From Gammaproteobacteria bacterium UBA5078 (GTDB lineage Bacteria > Pseudomonadota > Gammaproteobacteria > Pseudomonadales > Pseudohongiellaceae), in NCBI GenBank assembly GCA_002416505.1, contig DIAM01000013.1:9814-73813 (forward strand): DNA of 64,000 bases, read 5' to 3'. The notes beneath the pieces were generated by a model. That model did not search any database. It was not told the DNA's origin and saw only the letters and a program-made list of their open reading frames with translations. Shown piece after piece: positions 26,495 to 35,863 of this stretch; the first letter of the stretch is position 1, and every line of letters starts with the position of its first letter. Both the position numbers and the translations under genes were made by a program.

Positions 26495-27835
26495 CTAAAC
26501 CTTCCTAACCGACTCCCCCCGCCCGATCCCATAATAGGTCAGGCCCTTCGCCGCCACCCGAGTGGGCTCGTACAGGTTGCGGCCGTCGAAGATCACTTTG
26601 TCTGCCAATTGTTCTGCCAAATTGTCGAAATCCGCAGCCCTAAAATGTTGCCATTCCGTACAAATCACCAGTGCATCTGCGCCGATCAGTGCTGCATCCC
26701 TCGTACCTACTAGGCGCAAATCCTCACGATGCCCATAGATACGTTCCACCTCGTCCATCGCCTCTGGGTCATAGGCTTGTACTAGCGCGCCAGCGGCCCA
26801 CAAAGCCTCCATGATCACCCGGCTTGGCGCCTCACGCATGTCGTCGGTCTTCGGTTTAAACGATAGCCCCCATACCGCGAAGGTCTTGCCACGCAGCGTG
26901 CCTTTGTAGTGAGCGGAGATTAATTCCACCAACCTAGATTTTTGCGCGAGGTTTACAGCCTCTACCGCGTTCAGAACCCGCATCACTTGACCCATCTGCG
27001 CCGCTGTATGGGTCAGCGCCCGCACGTCCTTGGGGAAACAGGACCCGCCATAGCCAATGCCGGGGTAGATGAACTGATAGCCGATGCGAGTATCGGAGCC
27101 GATGCCATGACGTACCTGCTCAATATCGGCGCCGAGTGCTTCGGCAAGATTCGCAATCTCGTTCATGAAGCTGATCTTTGTGGCGAGCATGGCATTAGCA
27201 GCATATTTAGTTAGCTCAGCTGCACGGATGTCCATGAAAATCATACGATCTGATCTGTGATTGAAGGGAGCGTAGAGCTCTTGCATCAAAGCCTTTACAC
27301 CTGCTGAGTCGGTGCCAATCACGAAACGGTCGGGTTTCATAAAATCTAATACTGCGCTGCCCTCTTTTAGAAACTCCGGGTTAGAGGCTACATCGACGCG
27401 CAGGCTGGAGCCGCGCAGATTTAGCTCTGCCTGTATGGTCGATCTTACTTTGTCTGCTGTGCCTACAGGGACTGTGGATTTAGTAATCACGACCTTGTCA
27501 CGAGTCATGAGTCGTCCTATCTCTGCGGCTACCGCTAATACGTATTGTAGATCCGCAGAGCCGTCCTCATCCGGAGGCGTGCCAACTGCAATAAAGAGGG
27601 TGTTCGCATATTCGATAGCTTCGGCGGGATTTGAGGTAAACAGAAGGTTGCCGGACTTCGTGGTAGTCTCGACGATTGCGTCCAACCCAGACTCATAAAT
27701 TGGGAGCATTCCCTCTTTAATTGTCTGAATCTTCTTTTCATTGGTATCTACACACATCGCATGGTGCCCAACGTTGGCGAAACATGCGCTACTTACTAAA
27801 CCAACATACCCAGCGCCAAAAAAGGCAATCTTCAT
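26495..27835 (-). CDS. ugd: UDP-glucose 6-dehydrogenase
   Basis: A 446-residue enzyme. N-terminal Rossmann motif MKIAFFGAGYVGLVSSACFA, middle domain with ATKISFMNEIANLAEALGAD, and the active-site Cys in GIGYGGSCFPKDVRAL near residue 260; the C-terminal domain has FAVWGLSFKPKTDDMREAPS. It oxidises UDP-glucose to UDP-glucuronate for exopolysaccharide or lipopolysaccharide precursors. It diverges from rfbA across 307 bp, suggesting a small nucleotide-sugar locus. Confidence 0.96.
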   Translation of the reverse strand: MKIAFFGAGYVGLVSSACFANVGHHAMCVDTNEKKIQTIKEGMLPIYESGLDAIVETTTKSGNLLFTSNPAEAIEYANTLFIAVGTPPDEDGSADLQYVLAVAAEIGRLMTRDKVVITKSTVPVGTADKVRSTIQAELNLRGSSLRVDVASNPEFLKEGSAVLDFMKPDRFVIGTDSAGVKALMQELYAPFNHRSDRMIFMDIRAAELTKYAANAMLATKISFMNEIANLAEALGADIEQVRHGIGSDTRIGYQFIYPGIGYGGSCFPKDVRALTHTAAQMGQVMRVLNAVEAVNLAQKSRLVELISAHYKGTLRGKTFAVWGLSFKPKTDDMREAPSRVIMEALWAAGALVQAYDPEAMDEVERIYGHREDLRLVGTRDAALIGADALVICTEWQHFRAADFDNLAEQLADKVIFDGRNLYEPTRVAAKGLTYYGIGRGESVRKV

Positions 27836-28142
27836 ATCGTTTTCCCCGGAATTTGTAGTTCATCTGGGGCGATAATCCTATTGCAGTGATATTTCTAGGG
27901 TATTGCATAGCGATGACAATCAAATGACAAAATGATTTACGCGTGTGATAAAGCGCGTTCGAGCTCTCTAAATTGCAATCCGAACTTAGAAATCCCGTGT
28001 GGTAACGCGAGGCTAAAGAATATTCTGCAATGGGTGGTGGCAGAGCTAATCTTTAGGTTGTATTATCAAGCCATAACATGAGCCGTTTCAGAGGCTTAAA
28101 ACACGAAGCGCAGCTAGCGCATAAAGAAGAAATCAAAACAAC
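27836..28142. other. Divergent intergenic region between ugd and rfbA
   Basis: A 307-bp AT-richer region that must hold the promoters of both genes. I see no strong palindrome, no JUMPstart-like element and no clear consensus promoter. A modest AAGAAGAAA precedes the rfbA start as ribosome-binding site. Confidence 0.5.
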
Positions 28143-29033
28143 ATGACAGCGATATCCTCACCCTGTAAGGGCATAGTGCTGGCCGGTGGCAGTGGCACTC
28201 GCTTGTATCCCATTACGAAAGGGATTTCCAAGCAACTCCTCCCCATCTATGACAAGCCTATGATCTATTACCCAATGTCCGTGCTGATGTTGGCGGGTAT
28301 TCGCGATATCTTGATCATAAGCACTCCGGAGGATATTGCCGGCTATCAGCGTCTCCTAGGCGACGGTTCCCAATATGGTGTCAACCTTAGCTATGCTGTT
28401 CAGCCGAGCCCAGATGGCTTGGCACAAGCCTTCTTAATTGGCGAAGAGTTCATCGGTAAAAGCAGAGTTTGTCTGGTGCTTGGAGATAACGTCTTCTACG
28501 GGCAAGGCTTTACAGGAAAGCTACTGGAAGCCGTAGCCAGAGACAGTGGCGCCACTGTCTTCGGCTATCAGGTGAAGGACCCAGAACGCTTTGGTGTGGT
28601 GGAGTTTGATGAAAATAAACGCGCCATCTCAATCGAAGAAAAACCAGCAAAGCCCAAATCGAGTTTCGCCGTAACGGGCCTATATTTCTACGATAACGAT
28701 GTGGTGGAAATAGCTAAACAGGTAAAACCCTCGGCTAGGGGTGAACTCGAGATCACGACGGTAAACCAGGCCTATATGGAGCGTGGCGACTTGAACGTTG
28801 AGGTATTAGGCCGTGGCTTCGCTTGGCTGGACACGGGCACTCATGAAAGCCTTCTTGAGGCCAGCATGTTCGTGCAGACTGTTGAGCACCGCCAAGGCCT
28901 AAAAATTGCCTGTTTAGAAGAGATTGCATGGCGCAAAGGTTGGCTTAGCGATGACGAGTTACTGCAGCGTGCCGCCAGCCTAGCCAAGAACGGCTATGGT
29001 CAGTATATGAAAAGTTTAGTGAGCTCGCGGTAA
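28143..29033 (+). CDS. rfbA: Glucose-1-phosphate thymidylyltransferase
   Basis: A 296-residue RmlA/RfbA. The nucleotide-binding motif GIVLAGGSGTRLYPITKGIS is at residues 10-29, followed by KQLLPIYDKPMIYYPMSVLM, then YAVQPSPDGLAQAF and LVLGDNVFYG. It makes dTDP-glucose from dTTP and glucose-1-phosphate. The partners rfbB, rfbC and rfbD are not adjacent, so the rest of the dTDP-rhamnose pathway must lie elsewhere, or this copy serves another dTDP-sugar. Confidence 0.96.
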   Translation: MTAISSPCKGIVLAGGSGTRLYPITKGISKQLLPIYDKPMIYYPMSVLMLAGIRDILIISTPEDIAGYQRLLGDGSQYGVNLSYAVQPSPDGLAQAFLIGEEFIGKSRVCLVLGDNVFYGQGFTGKLLEAVARDSGATVFGYQVKDPERFGVVEFDENKRAISIEEKPAKPKSSFAVTGLYFYDNDVVEIAKQVKPSARGELEITTVNQAYMERGDLNVEVLGRGFAWLDTGTHESLLEASMFVQTVEHRQGLKIACLEEIAWRKGWLSDDELLQRAASLAKNGYGQYMKSLVSSR

Positions 29034-29036
29034 ATG

Positions 29037-29074
29037 GGAGCTAGTTTGCCTTCGGAAGAGGGCAGGCTAGCTCC
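29037..29074. terminator. Hairpin between converging rfbA and the cysteine synthase-like gene
   Basis: A 14-bp stem: GGAGCTAG then TTTGCC (29037-29050) pairs with GGCAGG then CTAGCTCC (29061-29074), using two G-T pairs. The GGAGC/GCTCC ends recall the REP-like palindromes at 21718 and 26441. It sits in the gap between two converging genes, so it may serve as a terminator, though no long T-run follows directly. Confidence 0.5.
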
Positions 29075-29181
29075 AACCCAATTATTGGGGGGTGTTTTTA
29101 GCTTACCCGGAAGTTCTAACCAACTTACAAACGTTCTGACAAGAACGAGGCTTTAGTTCATAACCGTGATCTAGAGAGTCC

Positions 29182-30219
29182 CTAAAGTTGCGGCAAAAAC
29201 GAATTCCATTGTTTTATGTCCCCTAACTTTTCGGCAACCCACGCATCATCGTGATAAGTGTGCAGATAGCGCTCTCCGGTATCGCACAGCACAGTGACAA
29301 TAGAGCCTTGATCCTCATGCTCGTGCATCTCCTTCGCAAGCTGTAGTGCTCCCCATAGATTAGTTCCTGTCGAGCCACCGGCCTTTCTTCCTATCAATCT
29401 CTCTAGCCAACGCAGCGCAGCTATCGACGCGCCATCCGGCACTTGAATCATTTTGTCGATGACGCCCGGAGTGAACGATGGTTCTACTCTTGGTCTGCCG
29501 ATGCCTTCAATGCGGCTGCCGCAATTACTAGTAAGGGACTTATCACCTGTCATATAGCTTTCGTAAAAAACGGAGTTCTCCGGATCCACGATGACCAATT
29601 CGGTGTCGAAGCGGCGATAACGTACGTATCGCCCTAATGTAGCTGAAGTGCCGCCTGTACCGGCACTCATGACGATATAGCGAGGCAGCGGGAAGCGTTC
29701 GTGCTCCATTTGTTTGAAGATGCTGTCTGCAATATTGTTATTGCCGCGCCAATCTGTAGCGCGTTCAGCATAGGTGAATTGGTCCATATAATGACCATCC
29801 ATCTCTTTTGCTAAGCGCTCGGCCTCCGCGTAGATCTGGTCGCCACGCTCCACAAAATGGCAACGCCCGCCATAGAACTCTACTTGCTCGATTTTACCCT
29901 TAGCTGTGCTCGCAGGCATCACCGCGATAAAGGGCAAGTTGATCAACCTAGCAAAATAGGCTTCAGAGACAGCGGTAGAGCCAGAGGAGGCCTCGATTAT
30001 GGGCGTATCTTGTTTAATGTGGCCGTTGCACAAGCCGTAGAGAAATAAAGAACGTGCGAGACGGTGTTTGAGACTGCCCGTGGGATGAGTGCTCTCGTCC
30101 TTTAGGTAGATGTCTACACCTGGGTAGCAGGGAAGCGGGAGCTTTATAAGATGTGTGTCGGCGGAGCGCTGAAAGTCAGCATCAATTTTGCGAACGGCTT
30201 CGTTAACCCAATGGCGCAT
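29182..30219 (-). CDS. PLP-dependent cysteine synthase-family enzyme (Cds1-like)
   Basis: A 345-residue fold-type II PLP enzyme. The cofactor Lys lies in HPTGSLKHRLARSLF near residue 51; the substrate loop is EASSGSTAVSEAYFARL and the phosphate cradle GTGGTSATLGRYVRY. It lacks the regulatory domain of cystathionine beta-synthase. Database relatives are called PLP-dependent cysteine synthase family; the actinobacterial member Cds1 acts as a cysteine desulfhydrase releasing hydrogen sulfide, so the direction of the reaction is open. It stands alone, divergent from the beta-CASP nuclease gene. Confidence 0.85.
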   Translation of the reverse strand: MRHWVNEAVRKIDADFQRSADTHLIKLPLPCYPGVDIYLKDESTHPTGSLKHRLARSLFLYGLCNGHIKQDTPIIEASSGSTAVSEAYFARLINLPFIAVMPASTAKGKIEQVEFYGGRCHFVERGDQIYAEAERLAKEMDGHYMDQFTYAERATDWRGNNNIADSIFKQMEHERFPLPRYIVMSAGTGGTSATLGRYVRYRRFDTELVIVDPENSVFYESYMTGDKSLTSNCGSRIEGIGRPRVEPSFTPGVIDKMIQVPDGASIAALRWLERLIGRKAGGSTGTNLWGALQLAKEMHEHEDQGSIVTVLCDTGERYLHTYHDDAWVAEKLGDIKQWNSFLPQL

Positions 30220-30426
30220 ATGGTGTTTCCAATTGTGACTATTGTTGGAATTAGTAACGCGATTATGGCGTTGTAATTTGACAGGAACAAGGTTGGGTTC
30301 TATGTATTAGCTAATGAAACATATTATTGGGTTTAGCCTGTCTTGTAGACGATCTTGTGCTTTTTACTAAGATCGCCCGCAAGGCCCCATCGCATGCATA
30401 GCCAAATACTTGCGGGGAGCATCAAT

Positions 30427-31875
30427 ATGCAATTGAAATATCCTCAATTCGTCCATCACGGCGCGGCCGATGGCGTAACGGGTAGTTGCCATCGCTATGT
30501 GGCGAGTGCCGATGTGCATTTGCTTGTGGATTGTGGCTTGTTTCAAGGGCGAGAGGCTAATAAGGGGCTGGAGATCGATTTCGACCTCAGTTGTGTCGGA
30601 GCATTGATAGTGACACACGTGCATATCGACCACATTGGACGCTTGCCCTATCTGCTGGCAGCGGGGTTTAAAGGACCTATTCTTTGTTCGGCTCCTTCCG
30701 CCGAGCTTTTACCATTAGTGATTGAGGATGCGTTTAAAATGGGCTTCACCCGCGATCGGCGAATTGTGGAGCGCTTCCTAAAACAAGTCAAAACGCGGTT
30801 GCTCCCCATAGCTTACAAAAAATGGTATCCGTTACGCGATGAGCCGTGCTTACAGTTAAAGGTGCGCCTTCAGCGCGCTGGCCATATTCTGGGTTCTGCC
30901 TATGTCGAAATTGAACTCAAACAACGCGGCTCTCCTTCAGAATCATGGAACTCCCATCGCACAGTTTTCTCAGGCGATCTTGGCGCTCCTCATGCACCTT
31001 TGTTGCCCGCGCCAAGATCCCCTTACAAGGCAGACACATTGGTGATTGAGAGCACCTATGGGAATCGCTTACATGAGAGCCGGCGTGAACGTAGGCTACG
31101 ATTAAAGCGCTTAGTCGAAAAAGCGCTCAAGGATGGCGGCAGTGTGTTGATTCCGGCATTTAGTATTGGGCGTACACAAGAATTATTATATGAGTTCGAA
31201 GCGATTATCCATGAAATAGGCATGCAAATTTCTACGCAGGAGAACTCCTCCGAATTATGGAAGGGCATCACCATCATCGTAGATTCACCGCTGGCCGCCA
31301 AGTTCACTAGAGTGTATCGCAAGCTGCGCCCATATTGGGATGCGGAGGCTTTGCAGCGGGTCTATGCGGGACGACACCCATTGAATTTCGAGAGTCTGCT
31401 AACTATTAATTCCCATGATGACCATATACGAGTAGTGCGCTATTTGGCAGACACCAAGAAGCCTGCGATTGTCATTGCGGCTAGTGGCATGGCGACAGGT
31501 GGTCGGATCGTGAACTATCTAAAGGCGATGCTGGAGGAGTCACGGCACAACATTTTGTTTGTGGGATATCAGGTTTCGGGTACCCCGGGACATGAAATAT
31601 TGAAAGGAGCTTGCTCCAAAGGCGTATTCGGAAATGTTGAGCTGGATGGACAGCAGTATGAAGTGCGGGCCGGGGTAGAGATGGTCGGAGGGTATTCGGC
31701 CCATGCCGACCAGGCTAATCTTATAAGCTTTGTGCGGGGCATGCGGCATTGGCCCAAGCAAATTCGGATAATCCATGGCAGTAATAAGGGTAGGGAAGGC
31801 CTAAAGCGTGCTTTAACGCAAATGGCCGAAGGAGCCGAGAGGGAAATCGAATGTGTTCTACCCGTGCGCGCATAA
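30427..31875 (+). CDS. MBL-fold beta-CASP RNase-like protein
   Basis: Start at ATG 30427 after GCGGGGAGCATCAAT; 24 residues of upstream frame are discarded. The 482-residue product has the metal site HVHIDH at residues 64-69, a beta-CASP insertion (VLIPAFSIGRTQELLYEF, near residue 240), and the C-terminal RNA-specificity block ASGMATGGRIVNYLKAML and GGYSAHADQANL. Such proteins resemble CPSF73 and RNase J, with endo- or exonuclease action on RNA. Base composition is visibly more AT-rich than in flanking housekeeping genes, which hints at transfer. Confidence 0.9.
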   Translation: MQLKYPQFVHHGAADGVTGSCHRYVASADVHLLVDCGLFQGREANKGLEIDFDLSCVGALIVTHVHIDHIGRLPYLLAAGFKGPILCSAPSAELLPLVIEDAFKMGFTRDRRIVERFLKQVKTRLLPIAYKKWYPLRDEPCLQLKVRLQRAGHILGSAYVEIELKQRGSPSESWNSHRTVFSGDLGAPHAPLLPAPRSPYKADTLVIESTYGNRLHESRRERRLRLKRLVEKALKDGGSVLIPAFSIGRTQELLYEFEAIIHEIGMQISTQENSSELWKGITIIVDSPLAAKFTRVYRKLRPYWDAEALQRVYAGRHPLNFESLLTINSHDDHIRVVRYLADTKKPAIVIAASGMATGGRIVNYLKAMLEESRHNILFVGYQVSGTPGHEILKGACSKGVFGNVELDGQQYEVRAGVEMVGGYSAHADQANLISFVRGMRHWPKQIRIIHGSNKGREGLKRALTQMAEGAEREIECVLPVRA

Positions 31876-32282
31876 CTAGAGATTAGTGGCGCAGCCATTG
31901 CGAGCTAGGATCTCAACTAAGAGACTCAGCGAAGTCTGAGTTGCGCTCTTGGGCATTGTCTTTTATGCATTGGTGAACATCTGCTCAAACTTGCTTTTGT
32001 TATCTTCATCTCTGTGGGTTAGCGCTTTGATCATGAGCCTTATCATAAGAATTTTTTGTGTCATTATTGGGTAGATCGGCTAAACTTAGCGGCGCGTTGG
32101 GTGGTAGGGCTTTAATCTTTTACGGGTGTGTGATTGAGCTTGCCCTGCAGGCGATCAAATAGAACCACCGTTGTTGAGCCCGCCCTGCAGGGGACCTAAA
32201 CTCCAACCCAACTAAAACCATACAAAATCTTCGGATCGTACGGCCATTGCACGTTACCGAAGCACGAACCACAGAGTCTTCC
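31876..32282. other. 407-bp intergenic region before smc
   Basis: No gene is supported here. It holds two copies of a 20-bp repeat, TTGAGCYYGCCCTGCAGGSG, at 32134-32153 and 32174-32193 (40-bp period), each with the palindrome CCTGCAGG. The smc promoter is expected near the right end; I do not see a consensus pair. Confidence 0.5.
32134..32193 (+). repeat. Direct repeat of a 20-bp motif upstream of smc
   Basis: Two copies, 40 bp apart, of TTGAGC-Y-Y-GCCCTGCAGG followed by SGA. The GAGC-YYGCCC part recalls half of the REP-like palindromes in this window, so these may be decayed REP sequences instead of regulatory sites. Confidence 0.55.
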
Positions 32283-35200
32283 ATGCGTTTGAAATGTATT
32301 AAATTGGCCGGTTTCAAGTCCTTCGTTGATCCCACCACCGTAAACTTCCCCAGCAATCTGTGCGCTGTCGTCGGGCCTAATGGCTGCGGCAAGTCCAATA
32401 TCATCGACGCGGTGCGTTGGGTGATGGGCGAGAGCTCGGCCAAGAACTTGCGCGGCGAGAACATGACCGACGTCATCTTCAATGGCTCGGGCGGGCGCAA
32501 GCCGGTGGGGCAGGCTAGTATCGAGTTGGTCTTCGACAATAGCGATAACCGCATCAAGGGCGAATATGCCCAGTTCAACGAGATCTCCATAAAACGCAAG
32601 GTGTCACGCGATGGGACCTCGGGCTATATGCTCAACGGCACCAAGTGCCGCCGCCGCGACATCACCGACATCTTCCTAGGCACTGGCCTCGGCGCACGCA
32701 GCTACTCGATCATCGAGCAGGGCATGGTGTCGCGTCTGATCGAGTCTAAGCCCGAGGAGCTACGCATCTTCATCGAGGAGGCCGCAGGCATCTCCAAGTA
32801 TAAGGAGCGCCGTCGCGATACGGAGAACCGTATTAAGCGCACGCGGGAGAACCTAGAGCGTTTGACGGACCTGCGCGAAGAGATGGGCCGACAGCTGCAA
32901 CACCTACACCGTCAGGCGCAGGCCGCGGAGAAGTTTGGGGAGTTCAAGCAGCAGGAGCGCGAGCTCACGGCGCAGCACAACGCATTGCGTTGGAAGGCAT
33001 TGAACGATGAATTAGAGGCCAAGCAGTCCATCATCAGAGACCTAGAGATCAAGATCGAGGCGGCGGTAGCCGACCAGCGCAGTGCGGATGCGTCGATCGA
33101 GAAGCACTTGGTAGACAACACCGACTTCAATGACCAGCTCAGCGAGATCCAGGGTCGTTACTATAGCCTGGGCAGCGATATCGCGCGCATCGAGCAGTCC
33201 ATCGAACACCATATCGAGCGTACCGCGCAACTCAAGCGCGACCTGATGGAGACCGAGGATGGATTCGGGCTCACCAAGGGCGAGCTCGAGTCTGACCTTG
33301 CCAAACTGCAGATGCTAGAAATAGAAGTAGAGCAGATCGAGCCCAAGCTCGAGGAAGCTCAGGCGGTAGAGGAGGAGTCCGCGTTCGCGCTGGAGGAGTC
33401 CGATGAACGTATGCAGCAGTGGCAGCAGGAGTGGGACGAGTTCAATCAGCGCGCCGAGGAGCCACGCCAGATTGCAGAGGTCGAGCAGTCACGCATTCAG
33501 CAGTTGGAGAAGATCGTCGAGCGCGGCATCGACCGTAAGCAGCGCCTATTGGAGGAGAAGAAGTCGCTTGGGGATAACCCCGAGCAGGGCGTGATCGACA
33601 ACCTCTCTATAGAAGTATCGAAGCTCGAGGAAGACCTAGAGCAGCACCAGAACAGCAATGGCGAGCTTGCACAGCAGATCGAGGAAGAGCGCACTCGTGC
33701 CCAGGCGGTAGCCAGTGATCTTGACCGCGCGCGCAGCGAGTTGCAGGGCCTGAAGGGGCGGGCATCGTCTTTGGACGCGCTGCAGAAGGCGGCGCTGGGG
33801 CGTAATAACGAAGGCATGAATCGCTGGTTGAAGAGCAAGGAGCTGCACGAGAGCAAGCGTCTGGGCGAGAGCATCCGTGTGGCCAGTGGCTACGAGGCCG
33901 CTGTCGAGGCGGTGCTGGGCGACTATCTGCAGAGCGTGTGCGTAGAGAATATCGACAGCGTCGAGAGACTGCTCTCGGAGTTGCCTTCGGGCTTGCTATC
34001 CCTAGTTGAGACCGGTGTGGTCAGCGACAAGCCAGCCAATGCAGCTGGCCGAGAGGCACTGAGTGCCAAGATCGAATCGAGCTGGGATAGTGCGGCATTG
34101 CTGGCAGGCATCTATGTGGCCGAAGACATCGGCGCCGCGCTGAACATGCGTGGCAGCTTGGCAGCCCAGGAGTCCGTGGTCACCAAGCAGGGCGTGTGGC
34201 TAGGCAAGTCTTGGATTCGGGTGCGTAAGGCGGCCGACGAGAAGGCTGGTCTATTGGAGCGCAAAGGCGAGATATCCAAGCTCGAAGAGAATATCGACCT
34301 GCAGCAGTCCCGCGTGGAAGAGTTAGTGGATACCCAGGCCGGTGCGCGCGAGGCGCTGCGTGACTTAGAGAGTCGCCGCGAAGACCTGCAGAGGCAGATC
34401 GCCCAGACGGCGCGCCAGTACAGCGAGCAGAAGTCCCAGCTCGGGGCCAAGCTCATGAAGGTCGAGCAGACCACGCTGCGCCGCGAGCGCTTGCAACATG
34501 AACTAGACGAGTTGCAGCGACAGCTGAGCATCGAGGAAGAGAACACCGCGCTGGCCCGCTCTAATCTGCAGGCCGCACTGGACTCGATGGAGCAGGATAC
34601 CGAGCGCAAGGAACAGCTGTTAGCGCAGCGCGACGAGCGCCGCGAGGCCTTGGATCAGATTCGCCAGAAGGCGCGTCATGATAAAGACGTGGCACACCAA
34701 TTGGCCCTGCAGCAGCAGTCCCTGAACTCGCAGCTCAAGTCATTGCGTGACACCAAGGAGCGCATGGCCTCTCAGGTACAGCGTGCCAAGGAACGCATCG
34801 AGTCTCTGCGGCGGCAGTTGGCCGAGTCCGATGAGCCGCTGGAGATGAAGCGCGCGGAGTTGGAGACACAGCTGCAGAGGCGTCTCGAGGTCGAGGAGCA
34901 GCTCAATGCAGCCAAGGCCAAGGCCGATAGCAACGAACATACACTGCGCACCCTCGAGCAGCAGCGTTCTCACTTCGAGCGCACGGCCGTGGCCCTGCGT
35001 GAGCAGATGATGGAACATCGCCTGCGCAATGAGGGCGATATGGTCAAGCGCGAGGCGCTCGAAGAGCAGCTGCGCGACGCCAAGTACGACCTGCAGACCG
35101 TGCTGGCCAATATTCCCGAAGAATTAGATCAGGCGGGCTGCGAGCGTGAGCTGGAAGCATTAGGCAACCGCATTCAGCGCTTGGGGGCCATTAACTTGGC

Positions 35201-35795
35201 GGCGATCGATGAGTATAAGCAGCAGTCCGAGCGCAAGGTGTATCTGGATTCGCAGAACGACGATCTCGAGCGCGCCCTAGTGACTCTAGAGAACGCGATC
35301 CGCAAGATCGACAAAGAGACTCGCACGCGCTTCAAGGAGACCTTCGACAAGATTAACGCTGGCCTGCAGGAGCTGTTCCCGAAGGTGTTCGGGGGCGGCC
35401 ATGCCTATCTGGATATGACGGGCGAGGATCTGCTGGATACCGGCGTGGCGATCATGGCCCGGCCACCGGGCAAGCGCAACAGCACCATTCACCTGCTCTC
35501 GGGCGGTGAGAAGGCGATGACCGCTATCGCACTGGTATTCTCGATCTTCCAGCTCAACCCCTCGCCGTTCTGTATGTTGGACGAAGTGGACGCGCCGCTG
35601 GACGATGCCAACGTGGGCCGCTATGCCAACTTGGTGAAGGAGATGTCCAGCTCCGTGCAGTTCGTGTTTATCACCCACAATAAGCTGACTATGGAAATGG
35701 CAAATCAGCTATTGGGTGTTACCATGCACGAGCCGGGCGTGTCGCGCATTGTGGCGGTGGATATCGCCGAGGCGGCAGAGCTGGCGGCGATGTAA
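32283..35795 (+). CDS. smc: Chromosome partition protein SMC
   Basis: Start at ATG 32283 (MRLKCIKLAGFKSFVDPT), the universal SMC opening; 12 upstream residues are discarded. The 1170-residue protein shows Walker A GPNGCGKSNIIDAVRW near residue 32, long coiled coils (about 170-500 and 660-1000), a hinge (about 515-640, ending ...RVRKAADEKAGLLERKGE), the ABC signature LLSGGEKAMTAIAL and Walker B PSPFCMLDEVDAPLDDANV. It condenses and organises the chromosome as a dimer with ScpA and ScpB, which are not encoded here. smc followed by zipA and ligA is the order seen in Pseudomonas and relatives. Confidence 0.98.
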   Translation: MRLKCIKLAGFKSFVDPTTVNFPSNLCAVVGPNGCGKSNIIDAVRWVMGESSAKNLRGENMTDVIFNGSGGRKPVGQASIELVFDNSDNRIKGEYAQFNEISIKRKVSRDGTSGYMLNGTKCRRRDITDIFLGTGLGARSYSIIEQGMVSRLIESKPEELRIFIEEAAGISKYKERRRDTENRIKRTRENLERLTDLREEMGRQLQHLHRQAQAAEKFGEFKQQERELTAQHNALRWKALNDELEAKQSIIRDLEIKIEAAVADQRSADASIEKHLVDNTDFNDQLSEIQGRYYSLGSDIARIEQSIEHHIERTAQLKRDLMETEDGFGLTKGELESDLAKLQMLEIEVEQIEPKLEEAQAVEEESAFALEESDERMQQWQQEWDEFNQRAEEPRQIAEVEQSRIQQLEKIVERGIDRKQRLLEEKKSLGDNPEQGVIDNLSIEVSKLEEDLEQHQNSNGELAQQIEEERTRAQAVASDLDRARSELQGLKGRASSLDALQKAALGRNNEGMNRWLKSKELHESKRLGESIRVASGYEAAVEAVLGDYLQSVCVENIDSVERLLSELPSGLLSLVETGVVSDKPANAAGREALSAKIESSWDSAALLAGIYVAEDIGAALNMRGSLAAQESVVTKQGVWLGKSWIRVRKAADEKAGLLERKGEISKLEENIDLQQSRVEELVDTQAGAREALRDLESRREDLQRQIAQTARQYSEQKSQLGAKLMKVEQTTLRRERLQHELDELQRQLSIEEENTALARSNLQAALDSMEQDTERKEQLLAQRDERREALDQIRQKARHDKDVAHQLALQQQSLNSQLKSLRDTKERMASQVQRAKERIESLRRQLAESDEPLEMKRAELETQLQRRLEVEEQLNAAKAKADSNEHTLRTLEQQRSHFERTAVALREQMMEHRLRNEGDMVKREALEEQLRDAKYDLQTVLANIPEELDQAGCERELEALGNRIQRLGAINLAAIDEYKQQSERKVYLDSQNDDLERALVTLENAIRKIDKETRTRFKETFDKINAGLQELFPKVFGGGHAYLDMTGEDLLDTGVAIMARPPGKRNSTIHLLSGGEKAMTAIALVFSIFQLNPSPFCMLDEVDAPLDDANVGRYANLVKEMSSSVQFVFITHNKLTMEMANQLLGVTMHEPGVSRIVAVDIAEAAELAAM

Positions 35796-35863
35796 GAATA
35801 TCTGTGTGGCGCAGGAACTGCGCGCAGGCAAGCAAAAATAACTAAAGAGACAGAGCTGTAAAT

